NCBI GenBank assembly: GCA_029204225.1
Contig: CM055103.1
Span: 57,500,878 to 57,564,877, forward strand
DNA from: Diphasiastrum complanatum
Lineage: Eukaryota; Streptophyta; Lycopodiopsida; Lycopodiales; Lycopodiaceae
DNA: 64,000 nt
Direction: 5' to 3'
Part shown: in pieces, positions 33,732 through 46,300 of the stretch
How the letters are laid out: each line of letters opens with the position of its first letter
Numbering within the stretch: position 1 is the stretch's first letter
Program-made: the position numbers and the translations under genes
The notes under the pieces: generated by a model
Told to the model about the DNA's origin: nothing
Databases searched by the model: none
Seen by the model: the letters and a program-made list of their open reading frames with translations, nothing else

Positions 33732-34562
33732 TGTGCAAAAAGTACAAAAAGGACCAAGAGTGGATCCTAATCTGATCCTCAAGAGGGATTGGTTGTCAGA
33801 TTACTTGATCTATCAATCTACTTGAGATTAAGATCAATCTAGATCAATTCTAGACACAAAATCCTAACAAGAACAATCATTAATTGAAGGTAGGTGTACT
33901 TTCTGGTTTCACACGTGTGAAACACTGTCTGAGTACGGACTCCAACCTGAAAATCAAGTACACATTGATAGCACCTCAAAACAATCAAAACAAATGTAGA
34001 CAAATGGAGAGAATCACTCAAAATTGCTTCCAAAACCAAGATTGGTGTCTCACCATGATTATGGCCAAATGTGGCTCTATATATACAATAAGTGAGAGCT
34101 CGTGGTACTGATCATCCCTCTGATCCCACATGTGTGAAGGTGCTTTGTCATATGATGATTCATCATGCAAAACTGACACTTGGACAAAACCTTCTATTTT
34201 GAGCACTTTTGGTCTATTTTCCTTCTATTGGAGATCTACTTGGAAATCTTCTAGAACTCAAAATTCGCCTACTTAAGCTTATTACACACGTGTGAGCTGT
34301 CCTCTACACATGGGATATGACACCTAACCAAAGGATGTGGCTCATGCAATCAATAGATTGTTGCCATGTGTCATATGTCTAGAAAACTAGTTTTTGGCCT
34401 TTTTAGCCACTAGAACTTGAATTAAATCATATGTACATCCTATATGATTATGGTACATGACAAGTACACTAGTTTCACATGTGGGAACAGGCTCCACACA
34501 CGTTTGTTTATCTATATACAAGATTTTTGGCCTCTAACAAGCTTATTTTTGCATTTTTCACA
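33732..34562. repeat. Solo LTR inserted in the gypsy gag
   Basis: The 831-bp insertion starts TGTGCAAAAAG and ends GCATTTTTCACA, with 5-bp target duplication AAACT at 33727-33731 and 34563-34567. It has no PBS or coding sequence. Its TGTG/TTTTTCACA ends and a GTTTCACACGTGTGAAAC palindrome near 33905 resemble the LTR of element A, so it is a related copia family. CTCTATATATACAAT near 34075 is a TATA candidate on the plus strand. Orientation is undecided. Confidence 0.88.
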
Positions 34563-34853
34563 AAACTTTGGTAGATCTAACTTGGGTGTACATCTCTCAT
34601 GATGAGCACTGTGGGTAGCAGAAACTCCATTAAGGTTGGTTCTGGCCTGTGAGGGTTCAACACCATAAAAATGGGGTCGTGTGCATGAGGACTCAGCTCT
34701 ATCAAGTTCTTGTCCCTCGAATGGGTTTGTGGATGGCTCTTGGAGTTGGGACCGCATTTGATATAACCTATGACGGTGGATTTGTTCAGCTGTGGGGGAC
34801 CTTACCTCGTATGGATAATCTTCTGGGATTTCAGGATCTGTATGTTGGTCCAT
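34563..34853 (-). pseudogene. Ty3/gypsy gag, N-terminal part
   Basis: The minus-strand frame from ATG 34853 (MDQHTDPEIPEDYPYEV) runs to PKLDLPKF at the solo-LTR junction. The downstream gag fragment begins with KFDGSS. With one copy of the AAACT duplication removed, the two parts meet at Lys-Phe. The role is the nucleocapsid/capsid precursor of a gypsy element. Confidence 0.75.
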
Positions 34854-35136
34854 TGGGTACTGTTGTGTCTTCTTGGTGTTAAGTATGAGTTTCTGTTGTT
34901 TTTGGATTCTTGGTGTTTTTTGGATTTTTTGGATTTTTTAGGGCGTCTAAAAAAGTGAAGGAGAGACTCAGAATGAAAAGGGCTTTCTTTTGGTACGGGT
35001 TTTATTTTTTGAAATTTTTTTGGTGTTCATGCCTCTTTTTTTTTTTCCAGCCTCGAAGGTGTTGGGAAGATGGTGGTTCAGTCGAAATGGCAATCAGAGG
35101 TCTTGTTTGAAAGTTATGTGCTCTGGTGTGGATTTG
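34854..35136. other. Leader-like, T-rich stretch upstream of the gypsy gag
   Basis: No gene. Low-complexity TTTTTGGATT runs near 34890-34940 and 35030. It may be the untranslated leader of the gypsy element. Confidence 0.4.
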
Positions 35137-35663
35137 GTCCGGTCGAGATGGGAGTTACTTGCTCCGGTCGAGAATTGACCTAAATGCCTTGGTCAAGAAT
35201 TGATCGAAACCCTTCGGTCGAGATTTGATCGAGAGCTTCGGTCGAGATTTGACGCGGAGCTTTGGTCAAGATTTGATCGAGAGCTTTAGTCGAGATTTTA
35301 GCGGGAGCTTCGGTCGAGATTTGACGCAGAGCTTCGGTCAAGATTTCAGCGGATGCTTCGGTCGAGATTTCAGCGGGACGCTTCGGTCGAGATTTCAGTG
35401 GGAGCTTCGGTCGAGATTTGACGCGGAGCTTCAGTCGAGATTTCAGAGAAGTGCCTCCGGTTGAGATTTGATAGATGGGCTCCGGTTGAGATTCGACACA
35501 GGCCTCCGGTTGAGACTTCACACAGGCCTCCGATTGAGAGTCAACACAGGCCTCTGGTTGAGATTCAACACAGGCCTCCGGTTGAGATTTCACATAGGCC
35601 TTCGGTTGAGATTCAACGCAGGCCTCCGGTTGAGATTTCACACAAGCCTCCGGTTGAGAATGG
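35137..35663. repeat. 24-bp minisatellite, about 22 units, open on both strands
   Basis: The unit GAGCTTCGGTCGAGATTT plus six bases repeats with a 24-bp period. Up to about 35450 the core is CTTCGGTCGAGATTT. From about 35450 it changes to CCTCCGGTTGAGATT. Because 24 is a multiple of three, all units keep one frame. The minus strand (35180-35641) reads an octapeptide array of the type CVESQPEA / ISTEAPAK. The plus strand also stays open in several frames. It sits just upstream of the gypsy gag remnant and may be part of that element's leader. Confidence 0.85.
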
Positions 35664-36023
35664 AAGCGTGAGGGGACGGGAGGAGGAAATCTAGGTATGT
35701 TAATGTGTTTGCTAACAATGAGACAACCAATGGATTTGTGAGTGTATCAGCCCGTGGGTTTGGGCAATGATGTAGCCATTGATGTGGCTGTGTCCAGTTT
35801 GTAGATACTCAGATGTGTGGGAAGATTGGGAGTTTGTTTGCAGGGATCTGAGCGGGGACAATGTTGCAGTTTTTATGGATTTAGAATGCATTGGAGTTCA
35901 AGTGACAATGGTGTCAAATGTTTACAGAATCCCTACTCTAGAGGATCTATTGGCTAACTCTTTACTTCTTCATAACTGTTTTTGCCTATTACTAGGCTTC
36001 ATGGCATTCATTAGATGTGTTCT
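35664..36023. other. No recognised gene
   Basis: Sequence between the minisatellite and the F2 LTR. An open plus-strand frame at 35779-36072 has no recognisable motif and runs into the LTR. Confidence 0.45.
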
Positions 36024-36901
36024 TGATATTACAATGCCCAAACCAGGCAAAATGGACGGATTGACGTTGTAGTATTATGTCCTGCCTGTCAAAGGACACT
36101 CAGGGTCATTCTCTCTTGGAAACATTCACATTTAAACAGAGATGCAAGCCATGAACATTCATTTACAAATTAGCATGCAGCCCAAATGAACATTCAATAG
36201 ATTTTACAACTACCTACTCTAAAAACGATCAGATCTTACACTTTCCTAAACTGAGCTACACTTGTAATAATCCACAAAGCTGAAACAAGAATTAATCTAC
36301 AGCATTTTAGAAGTCCAAGAATCAAGAAACCAACCAGTCTTTTGATTCTTGGACATCCCAAGAACATCAAGAACTAGAATGTTGAGGATATGCAAGATTT
36401 ATACCACATTTCTAGCCTATTTAGTTTACTTGAATGCTGGCTCCTACATTATCCACAAACAAGAAAGAAAACTAGTCCACTCTAGGAAAGCAACAAATCT
36501 AATCCACTCTACAATCCACAACCACACACAAAGGAGGGAAGGGCAAGATCATGAATGCATCACTCAAGAAACAAGCATGATCAAGGAGCTCAATGGATGC
36601 ACCAAACTCGTGAAGGCTCTTCTCATTTTAGCATGGAGTAGATACAATAAACAAAAAGCTCCTCTTCATAAAGAGGGAGTCTCTTAAATAAGCAAGAGAG
36701 CTCCTTAGGTGGCATCCTAGTGGAATTTCCATATTTCACAAACTATAGGTGGAATAATGCTCTCCTCTAGAGGTCACCATCAAAAGGTGGCTCACTCTAC
36801 TTTCTTTAAGAGGGGTCTATTTGCATTTATTACATTTGCCTAGAAATACTAGTTCCTACATGGTCATTCCATCTTCTGGGATTCACCATGAGGTTTACAC
36901 A
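36024..36901 (-). repeat. LTR (family F2), probably solo
   Basis: Reverse-oriented homologue of 19566-20240. On the minus strand it starts TGTGTAAACCTCATGGTGAATCCC. GTTCT flanks both proposed ends (36019-36023 and 36902-36906), supporting a solo LTR of 878 bp ending TAATATCA. The inner end rests mainly on this duplication, so it is less certain than the outer end. Confidence 0.62.
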
Positions 36902-36976
36902 GTTCTGGCTTGTCATTACTAACTTGTATTCCTCGGCTCTCATACTCGGCTCTCAATCTTCGTTAGTCTCGTCTTC

Positions 36977-38390
36977 TCAAAGACCTCTTCGGTCTAAGGT
37001 GCTCTTGAGTTGCTCAGTTCGAGTATCTTGGTGATTCGTTAGAATCAACCAATAATCATGTGATCTGTCGTGGATTCCGTCATCAGCCTTGGGTGCAAGT
37101 GGTTTTACCGCCCATGTGGTTGGATCGACCTTTACAGCCTGCTTTCTGTTCTCAAAGGTGAGTTTTCCCGTACCCCAGTTGTGTACTACTTGCGCAGTCC
37201 TCAACCGTGGTCTTTCCAGGTGATCACAAACTGCATGCCTGCTATTTTTACAGGGATATCAACAACCACACCCTTCGGTTTGACACAGGATTGATCCGCT
37301 AGCTTGATGGAAAATCTTGCTGGCTACAATCCCTGTATACCCACTTTTGGTACAAAGTAGTGAAGATCAAATTGACACCTGATCTTCCATCTACTACTGC
37401 TGCCTTGTCCTCGAATCTCTTGTGTTTGATTGACAAGGTGATGTTGTGTTCTTCGCTTTGGGCTCTGGCGTTATTGGCTCCGCGTCCGCTGCCCATTCAA
37501 CTAGAAGGCTTTTAGCTTGTGGTGCAATCCGCAGTAATTCCCCAAGGGATAAACTAACAAGGCTCGCCAGTAGGCTTGTGAGCCTTTCAGTGCGCGGTTC
37601 CTCGGGCTCCACCATGTAGAAAGGTGGTTCATGATGACGCAATCAATCATTCTGATCAGTGTGCAATGGTGAGCCCGTTCGTGGTTCCCGTTTGCCATTA
37701 GTAGGAGGTTCCATAGGATTGTCCTTTTCATGCTCTTTTTCCTCTGCTTGTGCTCTCTGTACCCAGTGCCGTATCTTTTGGTACTGTCTCATTTCTTCCC
37801 TCACATTCAGATATGGCACTGAAGTTGAGGGTTGGTCATCAGTGACCGATGGTGGTGGTGAGGGAGCCACTTCCTTTCTCTTATGTGCTCGCATAACGGC
37901 TAACACAGGGGCATGGAATTGTTGTCTTTCCGGTGGCATCCCCGCTGGAACTATCGCTTCTTGTATTGCGATGAAGTTTAGTGGTGTGCTAGTCCCAAGT
38001 CTCAATGGACAATTCTTGTAGCAGTGTCCATAGCCGCATTCTCGGCAGAAGGATGTATATTGCCCCTTGTAAGGACATTCAGCAATTCTGTGTCCTTCGC
38101 CACATCCGTAGAAGCCGTAATTTCTTCCGCCTTGACGCTGAGTTTGAGCTGGATAGGCCGCAATATATTCATTTATGATAGGATCCTGGGCCTCACCCTT
38201 CATGCTTACACCACTTGGGCTGTGCCGAAGTCGCGTTTCCACTTCCTGTACCAGGGTACCACACACAAGGTACGGATTAACACGGACTCGATGGTCACTG
38301 TTGGCATTATGTCCGACGACCGCCAACCGATCTCTCATCGTCGGCAAAAGCTCTGATAAAGCCTTTCATAACCCAGACTGCACCTGAAAT
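36977..38390 (-). pseudogene. Ty3/gypsy gag-protease remnant
   Basis: On the minus strand, 38347-37643 encodes the end of a gag: ALSELLPTMRDRL, a linker, then the paired knuckles C-G-E-G-H-R-I-A-E-C and C-R-E-C-G-Y-G-H-C-Y-K-N-C, then a Pro/Glu-rich tail. In other frames there follow KHKRFEDKAAVVDGRSGVNLI, a retropepsin active-site region in which D-G is kept but the next Gly is Arg, and near 37200 RTAQVVHNWGTGKLTF, the end of the protease domain. Several frameshifts and stops break it. The tandem knuckles match those of the gag at 32662-33296, so both belong to one gypsy group. Confidence 0.75.
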
Positions 38391-38405
38391 TCTGATGCAA
38401 ACTAA

Positions 38406-39826
38406 CAACAGGTATCTGATAGAGGCTATCACGAACCTAGTCATTCAGGCGACCACACATATGTTGAACAACTGTTTGTTTGTTTCAACATTTGCAAGGA
38501 CAAAATCTGCTCCAAGCTGCTTAGTCAGATTGTGGAGTCCTTCTTGGGATTCCCTGGCCCCACAGTAGTGCCATACGACTGGCATACTTTTCTCAACCAC
38601 GAACTACCAATCTTCATCAAACCAAACTCTCGTGAACGTATCGCAGCAGGCCCCTTGCTCTGTAACTATGCCTGTGCACTTCTCGAGGCGAAAGTACACG
38701 GGTTCCACCATTCCAGTATCTTATCATCCATTGTGCCTCAAACTAACCAATACCCTCTTACCATTGCATCCACATCTTCCCATCCTACAGTCACTGACAC
38801 AACGGCTAACAAGCGAATGCGTGGCACTGCCTCCTCCTCTTCGTCTCCACCTGCTACCAGATGCCGCACCACCACACCACTAATTGTTCCTGCTTCTACC
38901 ACCACCACCTCCTCTTCTCTGTAGCCCTCTACTACTATTTTTGTTTTCGTTCCTATTTCTTTTGTTCAACCCACAACTGCCTCTGCTGTTTCCATACCCA
39001 TCTCCTCTGTAATTGCTACTTCTACCTCTGTTCCATCTTCTACCACCCCTTCCATTACTATCGCTTCCTCCATCCCCCCTGCTACCACCACCGCCCCTCT
39101 TCAGTTCAATCCATCCGATTCACAGTTGTCTCTCGACACCCTGGCCTGGATGCAAGTCATTAATGTCACATTGCCAAGCCAGGGCACATCCCCCTCTTCT
39201 TCTCCCTCCATCCTTCACACCACCCTCCAGTTTCCCTCCGTTCCACCCATTCTATCTTTTGGACAAAATGTCCCTCTCCCTGTCTCCACTTCTGCTTTTC
39301 TCACACCCCCCACTTCTCCATCAAAGCTTGTCAAGGGCGATAAACTATTGCCTGTTGACGCATTTGTACAGATAGTTTTTATACCATCACCAGATCGTGC
39401 CGACCCTACCGCACCTGATGGCCAGAAATCACCAGAGAAGCTCGTAGAGAATGACGACGACAATACAGTACAGGTCGTTGGGGCCACTACACAACAAGCG
39501 CCTGTTAGCACAAGCGTATCGGCTGCTCCCTCGAACATTATGAGGACCTACCAAGCCTTGGGGACCTATATCCAAGATGCGGTAGTAGCCAGATGGGCGG
39601 AATGCGGTATTCCATTGGACAAAATCATGCTAAACAACTGCAATTGGCCGAAAATCAACTCAGAGCATGGATGGACAACGGCTGTAGACGCCCAAAGGGC
39701 TCTCAACAAATTTTCTAATGAATATTTCAATTGTCTAGACCCAACAGTCCGTGCAGCAGCAACTTACGCCCGAGACTTGGAGTATATCATGGGTATAGAG
39801 ACCAAGTGGGATAACTTCCTCCCACC
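38406..39826 (+). pseudogene. Unidentified protein, 5' part, split by copia element D
   Basis: One plus-strand frame is open from 38406 to the insertion point, 474 codons, with a single stop TAG at 38922-38924. The N-terminal part reads IVESFLGFPGPTVVPYDW and NHELPIFIKPNSRERIAAG. The middle is a long Ser/Thr/Pro-rich linker, and the C-terminal part (IQDAVVARWAECGIPLDKIM, ALNKFSNEYFNCLDP) looks helical. I recognise no domain. At 39826 the frame is cut by element D and continues exactly in phase at 45141. No ATG near the start is decisive, and an upstream exon is possible. It may be a host gene or a gene of another transposon. The upstream neighbour is a divergent gypsy gag remnant. Confidence 0.6.
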
Positions 39827-41116
<1,290 letters not shown>

Positions 41117-41118
41117 CG

Positions 41119-41130
41119 TGGTATCAGAGC
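41119..41130 (+). other. Primer-binding site of element D
   Basis: TGGTATCAGAGC two bases after the LTR end, followed after about 90 bases by the gag ATG at 41223. Confidence 0.88.
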
Positions 41131-41222
41131 CAAAGTTCATTGGATTACTAGAGTCTAGGACTTATTTTAACTCAATAGAACTATTCTTACTGTTTGTGTT
41201 TTATCTCTACTACTCGATTGCT

Positions 41223-44200
41223 ATGGAAGGTTCAACCTCAAACATATGCTTGATCAACAAATTCAACGAAGATGACTTCCACACGTGGAAGTTCGAGATG
41301 AGGATGATCCTGATTGAGAAAGAGTTGTGGGGGTACGTAAATGGTTCAATACCCAAGCCAGTAGAACCTAAATTGCTTCCATCATGAGAAATAAAGGATG
41401 GCAAAGCACTTGCCATTGTATCCCTGAATCTGAAAGACACTCAGATTGTCACGTGTCAAACATCACCACCTCCAAAGAAGTGTGGGATATCTTTACAAGC
41501 ATCTACGAGGCCTCAGATGTGTCCACTCGTCTCTTCTTGAGAAAGAAGATGCTGACACTCAGAATGAGCGAAGGCACCTAAGTAAGCAACCATCTGAACG
41601 AGTTCAAACAATTGCTAAACCAACTGGCTACAATAGGATCACCTATATCATAAGAAGACTCTACCATGTCTCTTCTTGCCAGTCTTCCATCCTCCTATGA
41701 CAATTTAGTGTTTCTTCTTAGCAACACTCCTGCGCTGTCTCTACAAAAATTGACAAGAAGTCAGTTGCATGAAGAAATAAGGAGGAAAAGCTTGTCTACG
41801 TCAACAAGTACCAAATCCATGGCACTCTACTCAACCAAGCAGCAATTCAAGAAGAAGAAAGGCTTCAAGGACAAGAAGACAAAGGCGGAATAGCCAGCAG
41901 CTATGCAACCACAACAACAATAGCACAGCCAATCATCGTCCAAGACCAAGCTATTTTGTAGGTACTGCAAAAGAACCAACCATGATATCAAGGACTGTCG
42001 CATCCTCAAGCATAATGAAGCCAAGAAGAAGACGCAGCAACAAGGCAACTCTGACACAATCAGAGATTTGCAAGAAGATGAGAGAGCGCTAATGGTACAA
42101 GATTAACTCAGTAGAAATGCCCATCAATGGTATCTTGATTCAGGTGTCTCTCAGCACATGACACCATGTAAAGACCTCTTCTCTACACTCACAGCTGCAG
42201 AATCGAAGTACATCTTCTTTGGTGACTCCAGTTCACTTCAAGTCGAAGGCCAAGGCTCTATTTGACTACAATTCTCTGATGGCATCACTAGGCAGCTTAA
42301 TGGTGTACTTTATGTAACCAAATTAATAAAAAACTTATTGTTTATTAGCAAGATCACTGATCAAGGTTATAGAGCTTTGTTTACTGCTAGGCGATGTACT
42401 GTTTTAGATGAGAATTCAAAGGAAATCCTCTCTGCTTACAAAGAAGGAAACTTGTACATACTGAGTCACGATGTTGCACTTTCTGTGAGTTGTTCAGATG
42501 CTAATTTATGGCATCAGAGATTAGGACATCTAAACATGCATTCAATCTTGTATATGCATCATAGCAAAATGGTCAAGGACATTTGGTACTACAACAAATC
42601 AATCTGTCTATGAAAGTTGCTTACTAGGCAAACAACCTAGAACCAGATTTCCAAGAGAACAGGCCAGAAGAGCCAAGTCCATTCTGTCACTGATACACAG
42701 TGACTTATGTGGTCCGATGAGCATACCTTCCCTGGGTAAGGCTCTATACTTTATTACATTCATTGATGACTACTCCCATTTTACCAGTATAATGTTCATT
42801 AAGAACAAGTCAAAAGCATTCAATTGCTTCAAAGAATTCAAGCAATATGCTGGGAATCAGACTGGTCTAGAAATCAAGGTCCTACGGTCTGATTCATGGG
42901 GAGAGTACCTATCAAATGAAATGAAGGACTATCTATCGTCATGTGGCATGCACCATTAGTCCCGTATTGGTGTAAAACCAATTGACTCCAAGTGGATCTT
43001 TAAGCTAAAGCTTAGTCAGATGGATCCATATCCAAATGGAAAGCTAGACTGGTAGTTAAAGGCTTTGAACAAGTATATGGGATAGACTACACTGAGACCT
43101 CTAGTCCAGTGGTAAAGCATCAGTCTATTCATACCTTACTAGCTATAGCTGCTGCAGAAGATCTGGACATTTACCAGATGGACGTCCAGACAACATTCCT
43201 ACATGGATATATACAAGAAGAGATATTCATCTATCAACCAGAAGGTTACGTTTTTCAAGGCAAGGAGCATCTAGTATGTAAATTGCATAAGGCCTTATAT
43301 GGTCTTAAGCAAGCTCCCAGGGCCTGGTATGACAAAATTAATCACTTCTTGTTGCAGCACAATTTTATTTCTTGCTTTGCAGAATGCAATGTATATCTCA
43401 GACATAAAGGATCAAGCTATGTCATAATAGCATTATATGTTGATGATTCTTTAATCATCAACAATTCAAATCAGTTGGTACAGAAAACCAAATCTCTGCT
43501 TTCATCAGAGTTTGAGATGACTGATTTAGACCCAGTCCATTACCTTCTTGGTATGGAGATCAACAGAGATCGCGCAGGTAGATGGATAACTATAAGCCAA
43601 GAATCCTACTTGACTAATGTACTTCGCAGATATGGCATGGAGGATTGCAAGCCCATAGACACACCTATGGATCCAAGAGCTAAGCTGTCCAAAGACATGT
43701 GTCCCAAAACTCAAGCAGATCAGCAAGAAATATGCAGGTATCCTTATCAGTTTGTCAGAGGATCTATTATGTATTCTATGATCTGCACACGACCTGATCT
43801 AGCATATGCAGTAAGCACATTGTCTCAGTACATGTCCAATTTAGGCCTACAACACTGAAAATCTCTGCAAAGAATACTGAGGTACATTCAAGCTACAAAG
43901 CACTATGCTTTGAGCTATAATGGCAATATAGAAGCTGCATCACATTGACAACTTATTTAGATTCAGATTGGGCAGGAGACGTGGATACCAGAAAATCCAC
44001 ATCTTGCTACATTTGTTTCCTTGCAGGAGGACCCATCTCATGGAACAGTAGAAAGAAGAAATGCATTTCTCTATCCTCCACAGAATTTAAATATGTTGCA
44101 GCTACATCAGCAGTGAAAGAGATAATATGGCTAAGGAAGCTACTGCAGGATTTGCAATTCCCACAGATCAGTCCAACAATACTCCAGTGCAACAATCAGA

Positions 44201-44400
44201 GCTGCATAGCCATCTCTGAACCCACGAACTCATAATAGAACTAAGTATATAAAAGTTCAATTCCATTTTCTTAGAGAGAAAGTTCAGAGTTAAGATGTTG
44301 TACTAAGTTACTGTCATACAGACAGTATATTGGCTGATATTTTGACAAAGCCATTGTCTAGAGATAAGCATTTTTACTTTAGTAGGTATGTTAAATCTCA
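41223..44400 (+). pseudogene. Copia gag-pol of element D, degenerate
   Basis: Gag starts at 41223 (DDFHTWKFEMRMILIEKELW) and is broken by a stop after about 54 codons. A zinc knuckle FCRYCKRTNHDIKDC lies near 41955. The protease reads LDSGVSQHMT near 42130. The integrase zinc domain has LWHQRLGHLN and the core has TFIDDYSHF and RSDSWGEYLS near 42890. Then a deletion joins the integrase to reverse transcriptase (KPIDSKWIFKLK near 42980), removing the catalytic Glu. Reverse transcriptase at 43109-43858 keeps LYVDDSLII. RNase H at 43945-44235 keeps LDSDWAGD but has lost the usual Glu context (SSTEFKYVA). A DILTKPL block follows near 44340. At least five stops or frameshifts make it inactive. Confidence 0.9.
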
Positions 44401-44430
44401 ATTGCAGATCAGATTCATAGCAGTTAGCTT

Positions 44431-44439
44431 AAGGGGGAT
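44431..44439 (+). other. Polypurine tract of element D
   Basis: AAGGGGGAT directly before the 3' LTR start TGTTGGAATTC. Confidence 0.8.
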
Positions 44440-45135
44440 TGTTGGAATTCAATCTAACTCCTACTCATCCCAATAGCCCTTCCTTCTCAAATTTTTACTC
44501 TCTTAAATGTAACCTGCAGAAAATAAACTGTTTATTAAACAGTTTGCATTTTTGATTTAATTGTTGGCATAGTCTGGTTTTTTACTCGCATTTTTGCATA
44601 GGCAAAAAAGACAAAAAAAACCCGACACTGTGGTTTTACACGGGTTTTCTGACAGACAACACTTACCCTACAAATGCCAAAGGTGTCTTCCAAATGCCGA
44701 AGGTGTCCTCTACAAATGTCGAAGGTGTCTTCCAAATTTTGAAGGCTAGGTAACGGCACATTTCATTGCATTCTTGTTGAATGATAACTCTCGCTCCTCT
44801 CACACAAACACTATTAAGAAGAGTTTTGTATGGCTGTCTCTGACGCTTGAATTAATTCTACACTCTCTTCATATCAGGTTATTATCAATAGAGAATTGCA
44901 TGGCTGTCTCAGACACCTAATTGTTTTTGCAATCTCTCTTTCACGGCAGTCTATGACTCCTACACTGATAATCTGATTTCTCACATAAAGAACTGTTCAT
45001 AACTCCATTCTCCAAGTAATCCACGATCCTGCTAGTGGTCATAACAATTTATTTTTCTCTGACAGGAGTGGTATCAGAGCAAACACCACCATTCACAACA
45101 CGTGGCCTCAGAGCCACTATCCCCCCCCCCCAACA
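44440..45135 (+). repeat. 3' LTR of element D, short form
   Basis: 696 bp, from TGTTGGAATTC to CCCCCAACA, giving TGTTGG/CCAACA inverted ends. The part equivalent to about 40180-40750 of the 5' LTR is missing. The junction is near GGCACATTTCATTGCATTC. The PBS-like TGGTATCAGAGC at 45069-45080 is inside the LTR. A C run at 45121-45131 replaces the T/C run of the 5' copy. Confidence 0.85.
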
Positions 45136-45140
45136 CCACC

Positions 45141-45378
45141 GATATTTTTTGATCCTAATAAGGCATTGGCCTCAGATCACGTGGAAGACCAGTTGTCAAT
45201 TGCTCGTGTGTATTACCGAGCCGCTCTCCTGGGCCATCCTTGGATGAGTTGTTTTCAAGCCTGGATCGACCAACAATGGATCACCGGCGTCCACAAGTCC
45301 CTGCACACCAATAAGGACTTGAAGGATATTGGCAGAATCAACTTTATGGAAGATGTGACAAGCTATCTGATCGACTAG
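45141..45378 (+). pseudogene. Unidentified protein, 3' part, continuing from 39826
   Basis: Joined to 38406-39826 with one CCACC copy, the frame continues without shift for 78 more codons (starting IFFDPNKALASDHVED, later YYRAALLGHPWMSCFQAWID) and ends with TAG at 45376-45378. Across both parts the frame spans 553 codons including the stop, with one internal stop. The 3' part alone would be an unremarkable short frame. The in-phase continuation is what identifies it. Confidence 0.65.
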
Positions 45379-46300
45379 CGGCGAACCAAGCGCTCCCTCT
45401 AATGAACTGGCAGAGTGCCGAGGGACCGGCACTACTTCAGGCCGTGGGTCCTATTGGGGGTATTCCCAAACGTGAGAAAATAAATAAATCCAATAATAAT
45501 GTGTTGCGAGGGAATGGCTTCTTGTGCATATAAGTCCATGGCCCAATGAGCACACAAGCTAAATGTAAATAGAAATAATAGACTTGGGCCCTTTGTAATT
45601 AAAATAAGACTTCAGGCCCAAAGTCATTTTTAAACTTAGAGTTACCTTCTTTTGAGTTGGGTCCAATTTTGAACTCACATGAATCTTGTGATTTCTAATG
45701 TACTTATTGTAGACCCTTGGATCAAGTTGGGTCCAAAATGAATGGATAGGTTCAATGTGAATATTAGCCAATAGGATTTTGGGACAAGGGCCTTCCCCAT
45801 TTATAAAAAGGCACCATTTGGACTCTATTTTTATGCTTAATTAGAAGGATGAAACTCTACCATTTTGGGGAGAAGCATCCTCATTTGCTATTCACTACTT
45901 GCTAATGCTCTTTGTGTGTTTGCTTTTGCTCTCTAGCTTACATGTTTTTGGTTTCAATTGTTAATGTTTCTCCATTAGCATGCACAATGAGCAAATGAGC
46001 TAACCTCCCCTCTCACTCTCTTTCTCTCCCTCTTGCTCTACTTCTAACCTCCACCCTCACTCCTTTCCCCTCTTCTCCCCTCTATCTCTCATCTCTTCAC
46101 ATTCTCTCTAAAATCATGTGGAATGTTAGTTAGTGGTGTAGAGTTAATGGTGGGTAGTATTAGTAGTGAGTAGAGTTAAGGGAGGAAGTAGAGAAGTATC
46201 TAGAAGTTGCATCTTTACATAGTTAGGCACCTATCCAGTGTTCTAACCCTTGTTGACAGGCGGGAGGGCTACTACGACGAGTGATCTTCGACCCTCCAAA
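45379..46300. other. No recognised gene, possible old promoter or LTR
   Basis: CCATTTATAAAAAGGC near 45797 is a strong TATA-like sequence, and 46005-46110 is CT-rich. This combination would fit an LTR or plant promoter, but no ends were found. Confidence 0.4.

Noticed and set aside
34910-35178. Plus-strand Phe-rich frames
   Set aside because: T-rich low complexity without start context or homology.
35137-35663. CRISPR-like or protein-coding tandem array
   Set aside because: Units are contiguous without unique spacers, and the genome is eukaryotic. The open frames follow from a 24-bp period and have no independent coding evidence.
44440-45135. Tandem copia arrangement, because the 3' LTR of element D seems followed by a PBS and leader
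   Set aside because: The TGTTGG/CCAACA ends and the CCACC duplication place the LTR end after the PBS-like motif, so the motif is inside the LTR.
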